Shown here: one piece after another, positions 18,009 through 26,978 of the stretch
How positions within the stretch are numbered: the first letter of the stretch is position 1
Layout of the letters: the number at the start of each line of letters is the position of its first letter
DNA from: Undibacter mobilis
Lineage (GTDB): Bacteria > Pseudomonadota > Alphaproteobacteria > Rhizobiales > Xanthobacteraceae
NCBI RefSeq assembly: GCF_003367195.1
Contig: NZ_QRGO01000002.1
Span: 616,748 to 680,747 of the forward strand
Length of the DNA: 64,000 bases
Direction of reading: 5' to 3'
Program-made: the position numbers and the translations under genes
The notes under the pieces: generated by a model
The model's input: the letters and a program-made list of their open reading frames with translations, nothing else
Databases searched by the model: none
What the model was told of the DNA's origin: nothing

Positions 18009-18039
18009 TGTTACATGCGTCATGACGGCGCATGTAACA
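18009..18039. promoter_or_regulatory. Perfect 11-bp inverted repeat, likely operator
   Basis: TGTTACATGCG (18009-18019) and CGCATGTAACA (18029-18039) are exact reverse complements separated by nine bases, whose core GTCATGAC is itself palindromic. It lies in the divergent region, 14 bases before the EamA start and about 160 bases before cydA. The symmetric form suggests a dimeric repressor site; a mRNA hairpin in the EamA leader is the other reading. Confidence 0.6.
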
Positions 18040-18197
18040 TCTAACCGTCCGCTATTCCGCGCCGAACACAGGACACATCGGACCGCGCAGGCCGGAACAC
18101 CGTTAGATGCATAACTGAGCGCGCTGGATTCAGATATAGAGCTGACGTAAATTCAAGGTGTGGTCGCGCGTGGGGGCGGCCGCCGGGAGATCGCAAA

Positions 18198-19580
18198 ATG
18201 GATGCCGATCCAGTCCTGCTCGCTCGCCTGCAATTCGCCTTCACCGTCGTCTTTCATATCATCTTTCCAAGCTTCACCATCGGTCTCTCGGCGTGGCTCG
18301 CCACGCTCGGCGGGCTGTGGGTTTACACCGGCGAGGAGCGCTATCAGCTGCTGATGCGCTTCTGGGTGAAGATCTTCGCCGTGTCGTTCGGCATGGGTGT
18401 CGTCTCCGGCATTGTGCTGTCCTATCAATTTGGCACCAACTGGAGCCGCTTCTCGGCTTTCTCGGGCGACGTCATCGGCCCGCTGCTTGGCTACGAAGTG
18501 CTGGCGGCCTTCTTCCTCGAGGCGACCTTCCTCGGCATTCTGCTGTTCGGCTTCAGCCGCGTGCCGCCGTGGCTCTACACGTTGTCGGCCGCCGTGGTGG
18601 CCTTCGGCACCATGAGCTCGGCGTTCTGGATTCTTGCCGCCAATAGCTGGATGCACACGCCCGTCGGCTATGCCGTGCAGAATGGCGTCGCGGTGCCGGT
18701 CGACTGGTTGCAGATCATCTTCAATCCGAGCTTCCCCTACCGTTTCGCGCATATGCTGAACGCGGCCTACCTCACGACAGCCTTTGTCGTGCTCGGCGTC
18801 GGCGCGCGGTTTTTGCTTGAGGGCCGCCATCTCAGTGAAGGCCGCACCATGCTGCGCATGGCCATCGGCCTCGCCGTCGTGCTTGCGCCGCTGCAACTCT
18901 TCATCGGCGACCAGCACGGCCTCAACACGCTCGAGCATCAGCCGATCAAGGTGGCGGCGATGGAGGGGCACTGGGACGGCTCCAAGCCCGCCGATTTCCA
19001 CATCTTCGCCTGGCCGGACGAGAAGGCCGGGAAGAACCGCTTCGAGATTTCAATCCCGCGCGGCTCGTCGATCATTCTCACGCACAGCCTGGACGGCCTG
19101 ATCCCCGGCCTGCTCAGCGTGCCGCCCGATCAGCGGCCGCCCGTGACCATCGTGTTCTTCGCTTTCCGCATCATGCTCGCGCTCGGCTTCTTTATGATCG
19201 CCGCGGCGCTGTACGGCGCTTTCCTATGGTGGCGCGGCACCCTGTTCGAGGCGCGCTGGTTCCTGCGCGTCGTCGCCAACACCTGGTGGGCCGGCTTTGT
19301 CGCCGTCATCGCCGGCTGGGTTGTTACCGAAAGCGGCCGCCAGCCTTGGCTCATCTACAACGTGATGCGCACCGCCGACGGCATCTCGCCGGTGCCCGGC
19401 GCTACTGTGCTCGGCACGCTGGCGCTGTTCATCGTCGCTTACGGCATCGTGTTCTCGTTCGGCATCTATTACATGAACCGGCTGATCAAACATGGCCCCG
19501 ACTCCGGCGGCCACCACGACGCGCCGAACTTCTCGGGCAACCCGCTTGCCGCGGCGCAACCCGCCAACCGTGAGCACTGA
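18198..19580 (+). CDS. cydA: Cytochrome bd-type ubiquinol oxidase subunit I
   Basis: The 460-residue heme-bearing subunit of a bd-type quinol oxidase that reduces oxygen at the inner membrane without pumping protons. Many membrane helices and the family sequences FHIIFPSFTIGLS, GPLLGYEVLAAFFLEATFLG and TESGRQPWLIYNVMRT are visible. The region between helices that forms the Q loop is short, and the overall length is below that of E. coli CydA, which fits the cyanide-insensitive (CIO) branch. GGGAG precedes the ATG. cydB follows after 15 bases. Confidence 0.95.
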   Translation: MDADPVLLARLQFAFTVVFHIIFPSFTIGLSAWLATLGGLWVYTGEERYQLLMRFWVKIFAVSFGMGVVSGIVLSYQFGTNWSRFSAFSGDVIGPLLGYEVLAAFFLEATFLGILLFGFSRVPPWLYTLSAAVVAFGTMSSAFWILAANSWMHTPVGYAVQNGVAVPVDWLQIIFNPSFPYRFAHMLNAAYLTTAFVVLGVGARFLLEGRHLSEGRTMLRMAIGLAVVLAPLQLFIGDQHGLNTLEHQPIKVAAMEGHWDGSKPADFHIFAWPDEKAGKNRFEISIPRGSSIILTHSLDGLIPGLLSVPPDQRPPVTIVFFAFRIMLALGFFMIAAALYGAFLWWRGTLFEARWFLRVVANTWWAGFVAVIAGWVVTESGRQPWLIYNVMRTADGISPVPGATVLGTLALFIVAYGIVFSFGIYYMNRLIKHGPDSGGHHDAPNFSGNPLAAAQPANREH

Positions 19581-19595
19581 GAAAGGAGACGCGCC

Positions 19596-20606
19596 ATGGC
19601 CTCCATGGAAATGTATCTCCCGCTGATCTGGGCCGCGCTGATTGGCGTCTCGGTGGCGATGTACATCATTCTCGACGGCTTCGATCTCGGCATCGGTGTC
19701 TTGTTTCCTTTCACCAAAAGCGAAACCGAACGCGACCAGATGATGCGCACCATCGCGCCATTCTGGGACGGCAACGAAACCTGGCTGATCCTCGGCGGCG
19801 TCGGCCTGTTCGTCGCCTTCCCGCGCGCCTATGCGGCGATCATGCCGGCGCTCTACATCCCTGTCATTGTGATGCTGGTGGCGCTGGTGTTTCGCGGCGT
19901 TGCTTTCGAATTCCGTACCGTATCGCGCAGCAAGAGGGGCTGGAGCTTCTCCTTTGCGCTCGGCTCGACGATCGCCACCTTTGCGCAGGGCGTCATTCTC
20001 GGTGGCCTGGTGCAGGGCATCGAAGTGTCGAACCGCGAATTTTCCGGCGGGCCGTTCGACTGGGCGACGCCGTTTTCGTTCCTGTGCGGCGTGTCGCTGG
20101 TCGCCGGTTACGCGCTGCTCGGCACCACCTGGCTGCACATGAAGACCGACGGCGAAGTGGCCGCCCGCGCACAACGCCAGGCCAAGTACTGGCTGATCAC
20201 AGTGCTGTTCTTCATGGCAGCGGTCAGTGTCTACACACCGATCGCCGAGCCGCGCATCGCGGCGCGCTGGTTCTCGCTACCGAACTTCTATTTCCTGTGG
20301 CCGGTGCCGACGATCACGGCGCTGGTGGCGTTTGCCTGCTGGCACTGGATCGAGCGCGACCGCGAAGTGCCGCCGTTTCTGGCGTCGATCGCGCTGTTCA
20401 TGCTCGGCTATATCGGTCTGGTGATCTCGAACTATCCGTATCTGGTGCCGCCCTCACTGACGATCTGGGACACCGCCGCTTCCGCCAGCAGCCAGGTGTT
20501 CATGCTCATCGGCACGCTGTTCCTGCTGCCGATGGTGCTGGGCTACATCATTTTCGTGTACTGGCTGTTCCGCGGCAAAGTGCGCGAAGGCGAGAGCTAT
20601 CACTAG
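19596..20606 (+). CDS. cydB: Cytochrome bd-type ubiquinol oxidase subunit II
   Basis: A 336-residue subunit II with about eight membrane helices. The N-terminus PLIWAALIGVSVAMYIILDG and the following FDLGIGVLFPF and FWDGNETWLILGG are standard CydB markers. AAAGGAG precedes the start, and spacing to cydA is 15 bases, so they are cotranscribed. No cydX-like third subunit or cydDC genes follow; the operon ends at a palindromic repeat facing the convergent GT39 gene. Confidence 0.95.
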   Translation: MASMEMYLPLIWAALIGVSVAMYIILDGFDLGIGVLFPFTKSETERDQMMRTIAPFWDGNETWLILGGVGLFVAFPRAYAAIMPALYIPVIVMLVALVFRGVAFEFRTVSRSKRGWSFSFALGSTIATFAQGVILGGLVQGIEVSNREFSGGPFDWATPFSFLCGVSLVAGYALLGTTWLHMKTDGEVAARAQRQAKYWLITVLFFMAAVSVYTPIAEPRIAARWFSLPNFYFLWPVPTITALVAFACWHWIERDREVPPFLASIALFMLGYIGLVISNYPYLVPPSLTIWDTAASASSQVFMLIGTLFLLPMVLGYIIFVYWLFRGKVREGESYH

Positions 20607-20614
20607 CCCGTTTC

Positions 20615-20716
20615 GTCATTCCGGACGCCGCGATAGCGGCAATCCGGAATCCAGATACAAACTTTGAATGTGTTGCTGGATTCCGGGTTCTGGCCTTCGG
20701 CCAGCCCCGGAATGAC
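20615..20716. repeat. Palindromic intergenic repeat, copy 3 (GGAATGAC family)
   Basis: A complete copy from GTCATTCCGGACGC to CCCCGGAATGAC, with CCGGAATCCAGA and CTGGATTCCGGGTT inside. It occupies nearly the whole gap between the convergent stops of cydB and the GT39 gene and may act as a two-way transcription stop. Confidence 0.9.
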
Positions 20717-20717
20717 A

Positions 20718-22256
20718 TTATTGGGCCGGCGGGCGCAGCACGGCCCAGCCGATGCGAACCGGCGGCAGACGGCCCTGCACGGCGCGATCGAACTGACGCG
20801 GCAGTTCCGGCACCAGTCCGGGAAACTGCGTGCGCAGATCCTCCGGTACCGCGTTGTTGGCGGCTGCCGGCCAGACCAGAACGCCGCCATTGGCTGCGAC
20901 ATCATCGACGCTGACCCAGGGGCTGCGCTGCGGCGCCCAGGCAAAGAACACATGCGGCCGCCCCTGCGGACCTGCCGGCGCCATCATCGCGATCAAGGGC
21001 GCCAACCGTGCATCGCCGCTGACATATTGCAGCGGCTTGCCCGTGCGCCGCTGATAGGTCTCGGCGAAGAACTGCGCCTCGGCGCCGGACGGCTGCGCGA
21101 GTCGGTTGTCGCGCGCAAAGACCCATGGCACCACGAACAGGCTGATCGCGATCAGCAGTGGCGGCGCCACCAGCAAGGCCAGCCAGGACGATGACACCAG
21201 CCGCTCGCGATAAATGAGCACGCGGTCGCCGGCAGCCAGCACCACCGCCATGCCGGATAACAATACGAGCGGCGCGAGCACCGACCATGTCGTCAGCGAG
21301 CCGAACGATGACAGCAGCGCGGCCTGCGGCACACGCTCGCCGATCACCGCCAGCGCGATGACAACGAGCGCCGGCGCCAGCGCGAAGAAATAGACAAAGC
21401 CCCTGGCCGCGGGCTCCACCGGACTGCGATCGATCTCCGGCGCGCGCTCGTTGCGGCCACGGCCGAGGCCGCTCGACAGCACGGCGAGCAGCAGCAGGCC
21501 GAGATGCACGGCGATGAGCGCGCCGGCAAACCACAATGCGGACGAGCGGACAGCGCTGTCACGAAGCGTCGTCGCAACCACGGGATAAGACCTCACGAGC
21601 CAGGCGGCATGCGGAAATATGACGACCAGGAGCAACAGCAGCGCCAGCCACGGCTCGGGATAACGCAGCGCCGCGCGGCCGCGCCGCGTCAACGGCGTGA
21701 ACAGGATGAGCAGAAGAACCAGAACGATGCCCGCATAATGCGTCAGCAGCAGCAGGCCGAGATCGACGCCGAGCAGAAACCAGCTGCCGCGTTTGCCTTC
21801 GCCGAGCGCGCGCCAGTAGTGCATCATGGCCAGCGCCCACAAGGGAATGGCGAGCACCGCCGGGCCGAAATCCGGGCTCGGGATGGTGAAGGCGGCAATG
21901 CCGGCCATCAGCAAAATGGCGAGCACCGCGTGGCGGGTGCCGACCAGCGAGCGGCCGAGCGTGAACACGGCCCATAATGCGACGACGATACAGACCTGCG
22001 ACAAGGCGTAGAGCGCGAACGTGCCCCCGGCACGGAACACGATTTCGGCAAGCCAGAACGCCAGCGGCGGCCCGAGATAGCTGCCGAGAAGGAATTCATG
22101 ACCGACGGCCAGTACCAGAGGGACGTCGCCAGGCGGCGATGAATAGAACAACGCGGGAATCAGCGTCCACAGCACGCCTTGGGACAGCGCCACGAACCAG
22201 AACACGACCTTGGGCCGGCCGCGCAGGAATTCGATGATCAGGGAGACGTGGTGCAT
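20718..22256 (-). CDS. GT39/ArnT-like membrane glycosyltransferase
   Basis: A 512-residue inner membrane protein with about ten to eleven predicted helices and a C-terminal soluble periplasmic part (roughly 400-512). The N-terminal FYSSPPGDVPLVLAVGHEFLLG fits the first periplasmic loop of the PMT/ArnT superfamily, although the canonical acidic pair is not obvious. Such enzymes move a sugar from a polyprenyl phosphate to an envelope acceptor. The minus-strand GT2 gene at 8944 could provide a donor lipid, but that is an inference. It is downstream of rnhB, 75 bases away. Confidence 0.8.
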   Translation of the reverse strand: MHHVSLIIEFLRGRPKVVFWFVALSQGVLWTLIPALFYSSPPGDVPLVLAVGHEFLLGSYLGPPLAFWLAEIVFRAGGTFALYALSQVCIVVALWAVFTLGRSLVGTRHAVLAILLMAGIAAFTIPSPDFGPAVLAIPLWALAMMHYWRALGEGKRGSWFLLGVDLGLLLLTHYAGIVLVLLLILFTPLTRRGRAALRYPEPWLALLLLLVVIFPHAAWLVRSYPVVATTLRDSAVRSSALWFAGALIAVHLGLLLLAVLSSGLGRGRNERAPEIDRSPVEPAARGFVYFFALAPALVVIALAVIGERVPQAALLSSFGSLTTWSVLAPLVLLSGMAVVLAAGDRVLIYRERLVSSSWLALLVAPPLLIAISLFVVPWVFARDNRLAQPSGAEAQFFAETYQRRTGKPLQYVSGDARLAPLIAMMAPAGPQGRPHVFFAWAPQRSPWVSVDDVAANGGVLVWPAAANNAVPEDLRTQFPGLVPELPRQFDRAVQGRLPPVRIGWAVLRPPAQ

Positions 22257-22331
22257 GGCCTTGAGGCGGCGTGCCCTTTAAATCCCGTCCGCCAATCGCG
22301 GCTCGAGAACCAGAGGAATAGAGAACGCCGG

Positions 22332-23117
22332 CTAAAGTGGCAACACGGTCGCCAGCGCTTCCTGCGGTACATCCTCGATCGGCTGAGCCAACGCCTCGGA
22401 CATCGCGGCTAGCCTTGCTGCCACCGGCGCGAAGAAACGACGGTGGTGCGGCGTCGGCCCCAGCTCTTTGAGCGCGCGGCGATGCTCAGGTACCGCGTAA
22501 CCCATATGCCGCTCGAAGCCGTAACCTGGATAGGTCTCGGCAAGCCGCATCATGTAGCGGTCGCGCGTCACCTTGGCGACGATCGAGGCCGCCGCCACCG
22601 ACAGGACCAGCGCGTCGCCCGAGACCACCGCTTCGCAATCGCAGCCGCAATCGATCTTCATATTGCCGTCCATGAAGACGAGTTTTGGCCGGACCGGCAG
22701 CGCCTTCACGGCGCGAGCCGAAGCCCAGAGCGAGGCGCGCAGGATATTGTCGCGATCAATGCGATCGACCGAGGCGAAGGCGACAGAGACCTGCGCGGTG
22801 GCACAGATTTTCTCGTAGAGCTTCTCACGCGCCTCGGCGTCGAGCTTCTTGGAATCGTTGAGCCCGCGCGGAATGCGGTCGGGATCGAGGATCACGGCGG
22901 CGGACACTACCGGCCCGGCCAGCGGTCCCCGCCCCGCCTCGTCACAGCCCGCCACCGGAAAGATGCCGGCCTTGAAGGCGCGGCGCTCGCGCCGGAACGT
23001 CGGCCGCAGGATCGGCTCGGCCAGCGGCAATCGCGCTTTGGCGGCGGATTTTAGCGCAGGTTTGGATTTCGCGGCGCGGGCCATGGGCCGATGGGTACGC
23101 CCGACTCGGGCGTCCAT
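22332..23117 (-). CDS. rnhB: Ribonuclease HII
   Basis: Removes ribonucleotides and RNA from DNA-RNA hybrids. The catalytic start of the family is [16 protein letters not shown] (Asp59, Glu60), with later metal ligands in [11 protein letters not shown] and [14 protein letters not shown]. The 261 residues include a basic N-terminal extension of about 50 (Lys/Ala/Arg-rich) beyond E. coli RnhB. I kept the ATG at 23117, which has AGGG upstream; the ATG at 23084 is possible. It follows the radical SAM gene by 59 bases on the same strand, so both may answer to the same promoter. Confidence 0.95.
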   Translation of the reverse strand: MDARVGRTHRPMARAAKSKPALKSAAKARLPLAEPILRPTFRRERRAFKAGIFPVAGCDEAGRGPLAGPVVSAAVILDPDRIPRGLNDSKKLDAEAREKLYEKICATAQVSVAFASVDRIDRDNILRASLWASARAVKALPVRPKLVFMDGNMKIDCGCDCEAVVSGDALVLSVAAASIVAKVTRDRYMMRLAETYPGYGFERHMGYAVPEHRRALKELGPTPHHRRFFAPVAARLAAMSEALAQPIEDVPQEALATVLPL

Positions 23118-23176
23118 TCAACCCTATTCACATCCGCCGGTGAAAAACGGGGATTGGGGCCCGATCCGGACCGCCG

Positions 23177-24388
23177 TCAGAACAAACTCATCTGAGCGTC
23201 ATCCGGCTTGGGGTGCCGGAAATGCTCGGTCGACAGCTTGCGCTTGGCGACATTGAGGCCGCGCTTCTCACAGGCCAGCTCAAAGCGGCGGCCAATGAGC
23301 CAGGCATAAGGCCCCTTGCCTTTCATGCGCGTGCCCCACTCGGAGTCGTAATCCTTGCCGCCGCGCATTTCGCGCACCAGCCTGAAGACGTGACCGGCAC
23401 GATCCGGGTAATTGGCTTCGAGCCATTCGCGGAACAGGTCGCGTACCTCGAGCGGCAGGCGCAACATGACATAGCCCGCTTCCTTGACGCCGGCGGCCGC
23501 CGCGGCATCGAGGATACGTTCGATCTCCATATCGTTCAGCGCCGGGATGATCGGCGCCACCATGACGGTGGTCGGCACGCCGGCCTGACTCAGCTGGCGC
23601 AAAGCCTCTAACCGCTTCATCGGCGTTGCCGCGCGCGGCTCCATCTTGCGCGCCAGCTCCGGATCGAGCGTCGTCACCGACAGCGCCACCTTCACCAGAT
23701 TGCGCTCGGCCATGCGCGAGAGAATGTCGAGATCGCGCGTCACCAGCGCCGATTTGGTGACGATGCCGACCGGGTGCCCGGCGCGGTCGAGCGTTTCGAG
23801 AATGCGCCGCATCACCTTGTAGCGCCGTTCGATCGGCTGATACGGGTCGGTATTGGTGCCGATCGCGATCACCTTCGGCGAGTAGTTCGGCGAAGAGAGC
23901 TCACGTTCAAGGAGGTCGGCTGCCTCCGGCTTGACGAAAAGTCTGGATTCGAAATCGAGCCCCGGCGACAGGCCGAGATAGGCATGCGTCGGCCGCGCGA
24001 AGCAATAGACGCAGCCATGCTCGCAGCCGCGATACGGGTTGATCGACCGGTCGAAACCGATGTCAGGCGACTCGTTCCGGGTGATGATCTTGCGCGTGGC
24101 ATCGACCTGTACCGAGGTCTTGAACGGCGGCAGCTCTTCGAGCGAGCGCCAGCCGTCATCGAAAGCGACGCGCGCATGCGGCTCGTAGCGGCCGGAGGCG
24201 TTCGACTGCGCGCCGCGTCCTCGGCGGCGTTCGTGCTCGACGACGACGCCAAGCAGGCCGGTGAGATCATCGACCCGCAAGCCCTTTGCGCCCGCCGGCG
24301 CGGAGGGCAGCTCCGTTCCGCGATCGGAAATGGCGGTCCGATCAAGGTCCGCCGGCGGGCGTTTCAAGGCTGCAGGTCGTTGAGCCAT
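23177..24388 (-). CDS. PA0069/SplB-like radical SAM protein
   Basis: A 403-residue radical SAM enzyme with the cluster motif CEHGCVYC (Cys122, 126, 129) preceded by the family segment SINPYRGCEHGC. VIAIGTNTDPYQPIERRYKVMR and VTKSALVTRDLDIL follow. It belongs to the SplB-related group that includes PA0069; spore photoproduct lyase itself repairs thymine dimers, but the reaction of this branch is not established. A LexA-like direct repeat lies 25-39 bases before the start, suggesting damage-inducible expression. rnhB is downstream on the same strand. Confidence 0.9.
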   Translation of the reverse strand: MAQRPAALKRPPADLDRTAISDRGTELPSAPAGAKGLRVDDLTGLLGVVVEHERRRGRGAQSNASGRYEPHARVAFDDGWRSLEELPPFKTSVQVDATRKIITRNESPDIGFDRSINPYRGCEHGCVYCFARPTHAYLGLSPGLDFESRLFVKPEAADLLERELSSPNYSPKVIAIGTNTDPYQPIERRYKVMRRILETLDRAGHPVGIVTKSALVTRDLDILSRMAERNLVKVALSVTTLDPELARKMEPRAATPMKRLEALRQLSQAGVPTTVMVAPIIPALNDMEIERILDAAAAAGVKEAGYVMLRLPLEVRDLFREWLEANYPDRAGHVFRLVREMRGGKDYDSEWGTRMKGKGPYAWLIGRRFELACEKRGLNVAKRKLSTEHFRHPKPDDAQMSLF

Positions 24389-24412
24389 GGTTCTTACCTA
24401 GTCTCGAAATGT

Positions 24413-24427
24413 GAACATAACAAGAAC
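24413..24427 (-). promoter_or_regulatory. LexA-like box upstream of radical SAM gene
   Basis: GAAC-ATAACAA-GAAC on the + strand, i.e. GTTC-N7-GTTC read toward the minus-strand radical SAM gene. This exactly fits the direct repeat known for alphaproteobacterial LexA. A further GAAC follows at 24433, forming GAACTTGTTC. Position within 40 bases of the start codon suits a repressor site. Confidence 0.6.
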
Positions 24428-24542
24428 ATTTTGAACTTGTTCCCTGAGGCCTCCGGTCGTGGCCCGCCTGCCTTTCCGCACATGATGTGGTAGCAACCGA
24501 AGGAAGAGCGGTTGTGTTCCCAAGGTCTTATGAAGCAGGCCA

Positions 24543-25118
24543 ATGCTCAGCGTCATCGTCGCCACCCACGAATCGGAGCGCGCTTTGGTGCCGACGCTGT
24601 CTGCGCTGGTGCCCGGAGCGATGTCCGGACTCGTCAGCGAGGTGGTGGTTGCGGATGCCGGATCGAAGGACGCCACCGCCGAAGTGGCTGATATTGCTGG
24701 CTGTCGGTTCATCGCCTCGGGCGCCCCGCTCGGCGAGCGGCTCAGGACAGCCGCCCTCAGCACCCGGACACCCTGGCTGATGTTCCTGCGGGCCGGCGTC
24801 GTGCTCGACGCCGACTGGACCGCGGCGAGCGAGACCTTCATGCAGACAGCGTCTTTCAACGAAGCCGCGCCGCGCGCCGCCGTGTTCCGCGCCGCGGCCA
24901 CGACCTCGGCCCAGCCGGGGTTCGGCGATGTCATCGCGCTGGTGCGCGCCGTATTCGCCGGCCGCAGGCCGTCTCCGGATCAGGGCCTTGTCGTGGCCCG
25001 CAATCTCTACGACGCCGTCGGCGGTCATCCCGCACATGCCGACGCCGAAGCGGCGCTGCTCGGCCAGCTCGGCCGCAAGGTCGCGCTGCTGGGCGCCGGC
25101 GCGCGGCGGGTGATCTGA
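24543..25118 (+). CDS. Small family 2-like glycosyltransferase
   Basis: A 191-residue protein starting MLSVIVATHESERALVPTLS with VVVADAGSKDATAEVA, the early strand and DxG-like region of GT2 folds. It resembles the short rSAM/selenodomain-associated type of GT2 (TIGR04283-like) rather than full glycosyltransferases and lacks a C-terminal membrane anchor. Donor and acceptor are unknown. It is divergent from the LexA-box radical SAM gene and ends 21 bases before the possible start of the MarR-GNAT gene. Confidence 0.75.
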   Translation: MLSVIVATHESERALVPTLSALVPGAMSGLVSEVVVADAGSKDATAEVADIAGCRFIASGAPLGERLRTAALSTRTPWLMFLRAGVVLDADWTAASETFMQTASFNEAAPRAAVFRAAATTSAQPGFGDVIALVRAVFAGRRPSPDQGLVVARNLYDAVGGHPAHADAEAALLGQLGRKVALLGAGARRVI

Positions 25119-25121
25119 TAC

Positions 25122-25134
25122 TTGACTTTGTCAA
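25122..25134. promoter_or_regulatory. Short inverted repeat before MarR-GNAT gene
   Basis: TTGAC-TTT-GTCAA, a perfect 5-bp palindrome (six of seven when flanks are included), lies 22 bases before the preferred ATG of the MarR-GNAT gene. MarR-type regulators often bind such sites in their own promoter. It could equally be part of a -35 element. Confidence 0.4.
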
Positions 25135-25156
25135 CTAATTGGCCGACCGTGCGGCC

Positions 25157-26137
25157 ATGCCTGCCCCCGGTCAATCGAAACAGCCCGCCAAGACGAAAGC
25201 CGCGCCGCCGGCCGACCATGTCGCCGCGGTGCGCCGCTTCAATCGCTTCTACACGCGCCAGATCGGCCTCTTGCGCAAAACCTATCTCGACACGCCCTAC
25301 TCACTCGGCGAAATGCGCGTGCTGCATGAACTGGCGCATCCAAGCGTCGCGCAGCCGACAGCGAAAGACATCGGCCGCGCCCTCGATCTCGACGCCGGCT
25401 ATTTGTCGCGTGTGCTGCGCAATTTCGAAAAGCGCGGCCTGATCAAGCGGACGACGTCGAAAGACGACGCACGACAAAGCCATCTGTCGTTGACCGCCCA
25501 GGGCCGGAAATTCTTCGCGCCCGCCGAAAAGCGCTCGGACGACGACGTCGCCGCCATGCTGACGACGCTTTCGGAAAGCGAGCAGAGCGAGTTGGTGGCC
25601 GCCATGCACCGCATTGAAAGGCTGCTCGAGAAGGACAACGGCTCGGCCGCCCCCCGCACCTACACGCTTCGCGACTTGAAGCCCGGCGATCTCGGCTGGA
25701 TCGTCGCCGAACATGCCCGCGTCTATACGCGCGAATACAATTGGGACCATTCGTTCGAGGCCCTGGTCGCGCAGATCGTCGCCAACTTTGCCGAAAACTT
25801 CGATCCGGCCATGGAGCGCTGCTGGATCGCCGAGATGGATGGGGAGCCGATCGGCTCGGTGATGCTGGTGAAAGACGAAAAGCCCGGCACCGCGCGCATC
25901 CGCCTGCTCATCGTGTCGCCGAAGGCGCGCGGCCTCGGTCTGGGCCAGCGCCTCACCGACGAGTGCATCGCTTTTGCCCGCGCCAAGGGCTATCGCGCCA
26001 TCACCTTGTGGACGCACGAATGCCTGACCGCCGCGCGGCGCTGTTATCAGAAGCGCGGCTTCACGCTGACCTCGAGCGAAAACAAGATGAGCTTCGGGCA
26101 GAACGTTGTCGCGGAGTTCTGGGACAAGACGTTATGA
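25157..26137 (+). CDS. MarR-type regulator fused to GNAT acetyltransferase
   Basis: About 326 residues in two domains. Residues 20-155 form a winged helix of the MarR family (PTAKDIGRALDLDAGYLSRVLRNFEKRGLIKR as recognition region, then the DDARQSHLSLTAQGRKF wing). Residues 165-326 form a GNAT N-acetyltransferase with the acetyl-CoA loop in SPKARGLGLGQRLTDEC and a C-terminal YQKRGFTLTSSE. Such fusions are known in proteobacteria; the acetylated substrate is unknown. I prefer the ATG at 25157; a TTG at 25139 in frame would add six residues but lies against the inverted repeat. Confidence 0.9.
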   Translation: MPAPGQSKQPAKTKAAPPADHVAAVRRFNRFYTRQIGLLRKTYLDTPYSLGEMRVLHELAHPSVAQPTAKDIGRALDLDAGYLSRVLRNFEKRGLIKRTTSKDDARQSHLSLTAQGRKFFAPAEKRSDDDVAAMLTTLSESEQSELVAAMHRIERLLEKDNGSAAPRTYTLRDLKPGDLGWIVAEHARVYTREYNWDHSFEALVAQIVANFAENFDPAMERCWIAEMDGEPIGSVMLVKDEKPGTARIRLLIVSPKARGLGLGQRLTDECIAFARAKGYRAITLWTHECLTAARRCYQKRGFTLTSSENKMSFGQNVVAEFWDKTL

Positions 26138-26255
26138 AGCCGGGATCGCCAGAGCATCGGTCGCTGGCGATCGTCATTCATACATCGAACGCCAAACGAC
26201 TGCGCGATCTGGCGCGCCGCCAGTTGCTGTTGCGGTGGGTGGCCGCGCTCGGGCG

Positions 26256-26819
26256 CTATGCCGTCGCGCCTTTTGCCTTCGGCCTTCGCATATGCTCATC
26301 GAGCCGCGGCAGGATTTCCACGAAGTTGCACGGCCGGTAGCGGTAGTCGAGCTGGTGAACGAGGATGTCATCCCAGGCGTCCTTGCAGGCACCGGGCGAG
26401 CCAGGCAGGCAGAAGACATAGGTTGAATTGGCGACACCGGCGGTAGCGCGGGTCTGGATCGCCGAGGTGCCGATCTTCGGGTAGCTCACCATCGTGAACA
26501 AGGTCGAGAAGCCGTCCATGCGCTTCTCGAACAGCGGCTCGACCGCTTCCGGCGTCACATCGCGGCCGGTAAAGCCGGTGCCGCCGGTCGAGATCACCAC
26601 GTCGATGAACTTGTCCTCGATCCAGGCCTTCACCTTGCCGCGGATCGCATCGACCTCGTCCTTCACGATCGAGCGTTCGGCGAGCACATGCCCGGCGGCG
26701 CGGATGCGCTCGACCAGCGTGTTGCCGGATTTGTCGTCGGCCAGTTCGCGCGTGTCGGACACGGTCAGCACCGCGATCTTCAGCGGCACGAACTGCTTGG
26801 ATTCATCGATACCGGGCAT
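26256..26819 (-). CDS. moaB: Molybdenum cofactor biosynthesis protein B
   Basis: About 187 residues of the MoaB/MogA fold, which adenylates molybdopterin before molybdate insertion or acts as its paralogue. IAVLTVSDTRELADDKSGN near the start and STGGTGFTGRDVTPEAVEPL are standard, with VFCLPGSPGACKDAW at the substrate pocket. I prefer the ATG at 26819 because GGAG lies seven bases upstream; an ATG at 26825 is the other option. No other cofactor genes are nearby. Confidence 0.95.
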   Translation of the reverse strand: MPGIDESKQFVPLKIAVLTVSDTRELADDKSGNTLVERIRAAGHVLAERSIVKDEVDAIRGKVKAWIEDKFIDVVISTGGTGFTGRDVTPEAVEPLFEKRMDGFSTLFTMVSYPKIGTSAIQTRATAGVANSTYVFCLPGSPGACKDAWDDILVHQLDYRYRPCNFVEILPRLDEHMRRPKAKGATA

Positions 26820-26830
26820 ATTCATTCTCC

Positions 26831-26972
26831 GTCATTCCGGGGCATGCGCCATAAGCGCATGTTTTAAGCGCATCATTGACGCGCTACGGCGCATGAACCC
26901 GGCATCCAGCCTCTTGCTCTTGAAACCTTATCTGGATTCCGGGTCCGCGCCGGCGGCGCGTCCCGGAATGAC
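26831..26972. repeat. Palindromic intergenic repeat, copy 4 (GGAATGAC family)
   Basis: The longest copy (142 bases): GTCATTCCGGGGC at the left, ATCTGGATTCCGGGTCCG and CCCGGAATGAC at the right, with extra GCGCATG/CATGCGCC hairpin sequence in the middle. It fills the gap between the moaB start and the zinc protease stop, both on the minus strand. Confidence 0.9.
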
Positions 26973-26978
26973 CGATCA

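Noticed and set aside
26134-26340. Small frame overlapping the end of the MarR-GNAT gene by ATGA
   Set aside because: It runs into moaB from the opposite strand, and the peptide has no family features.
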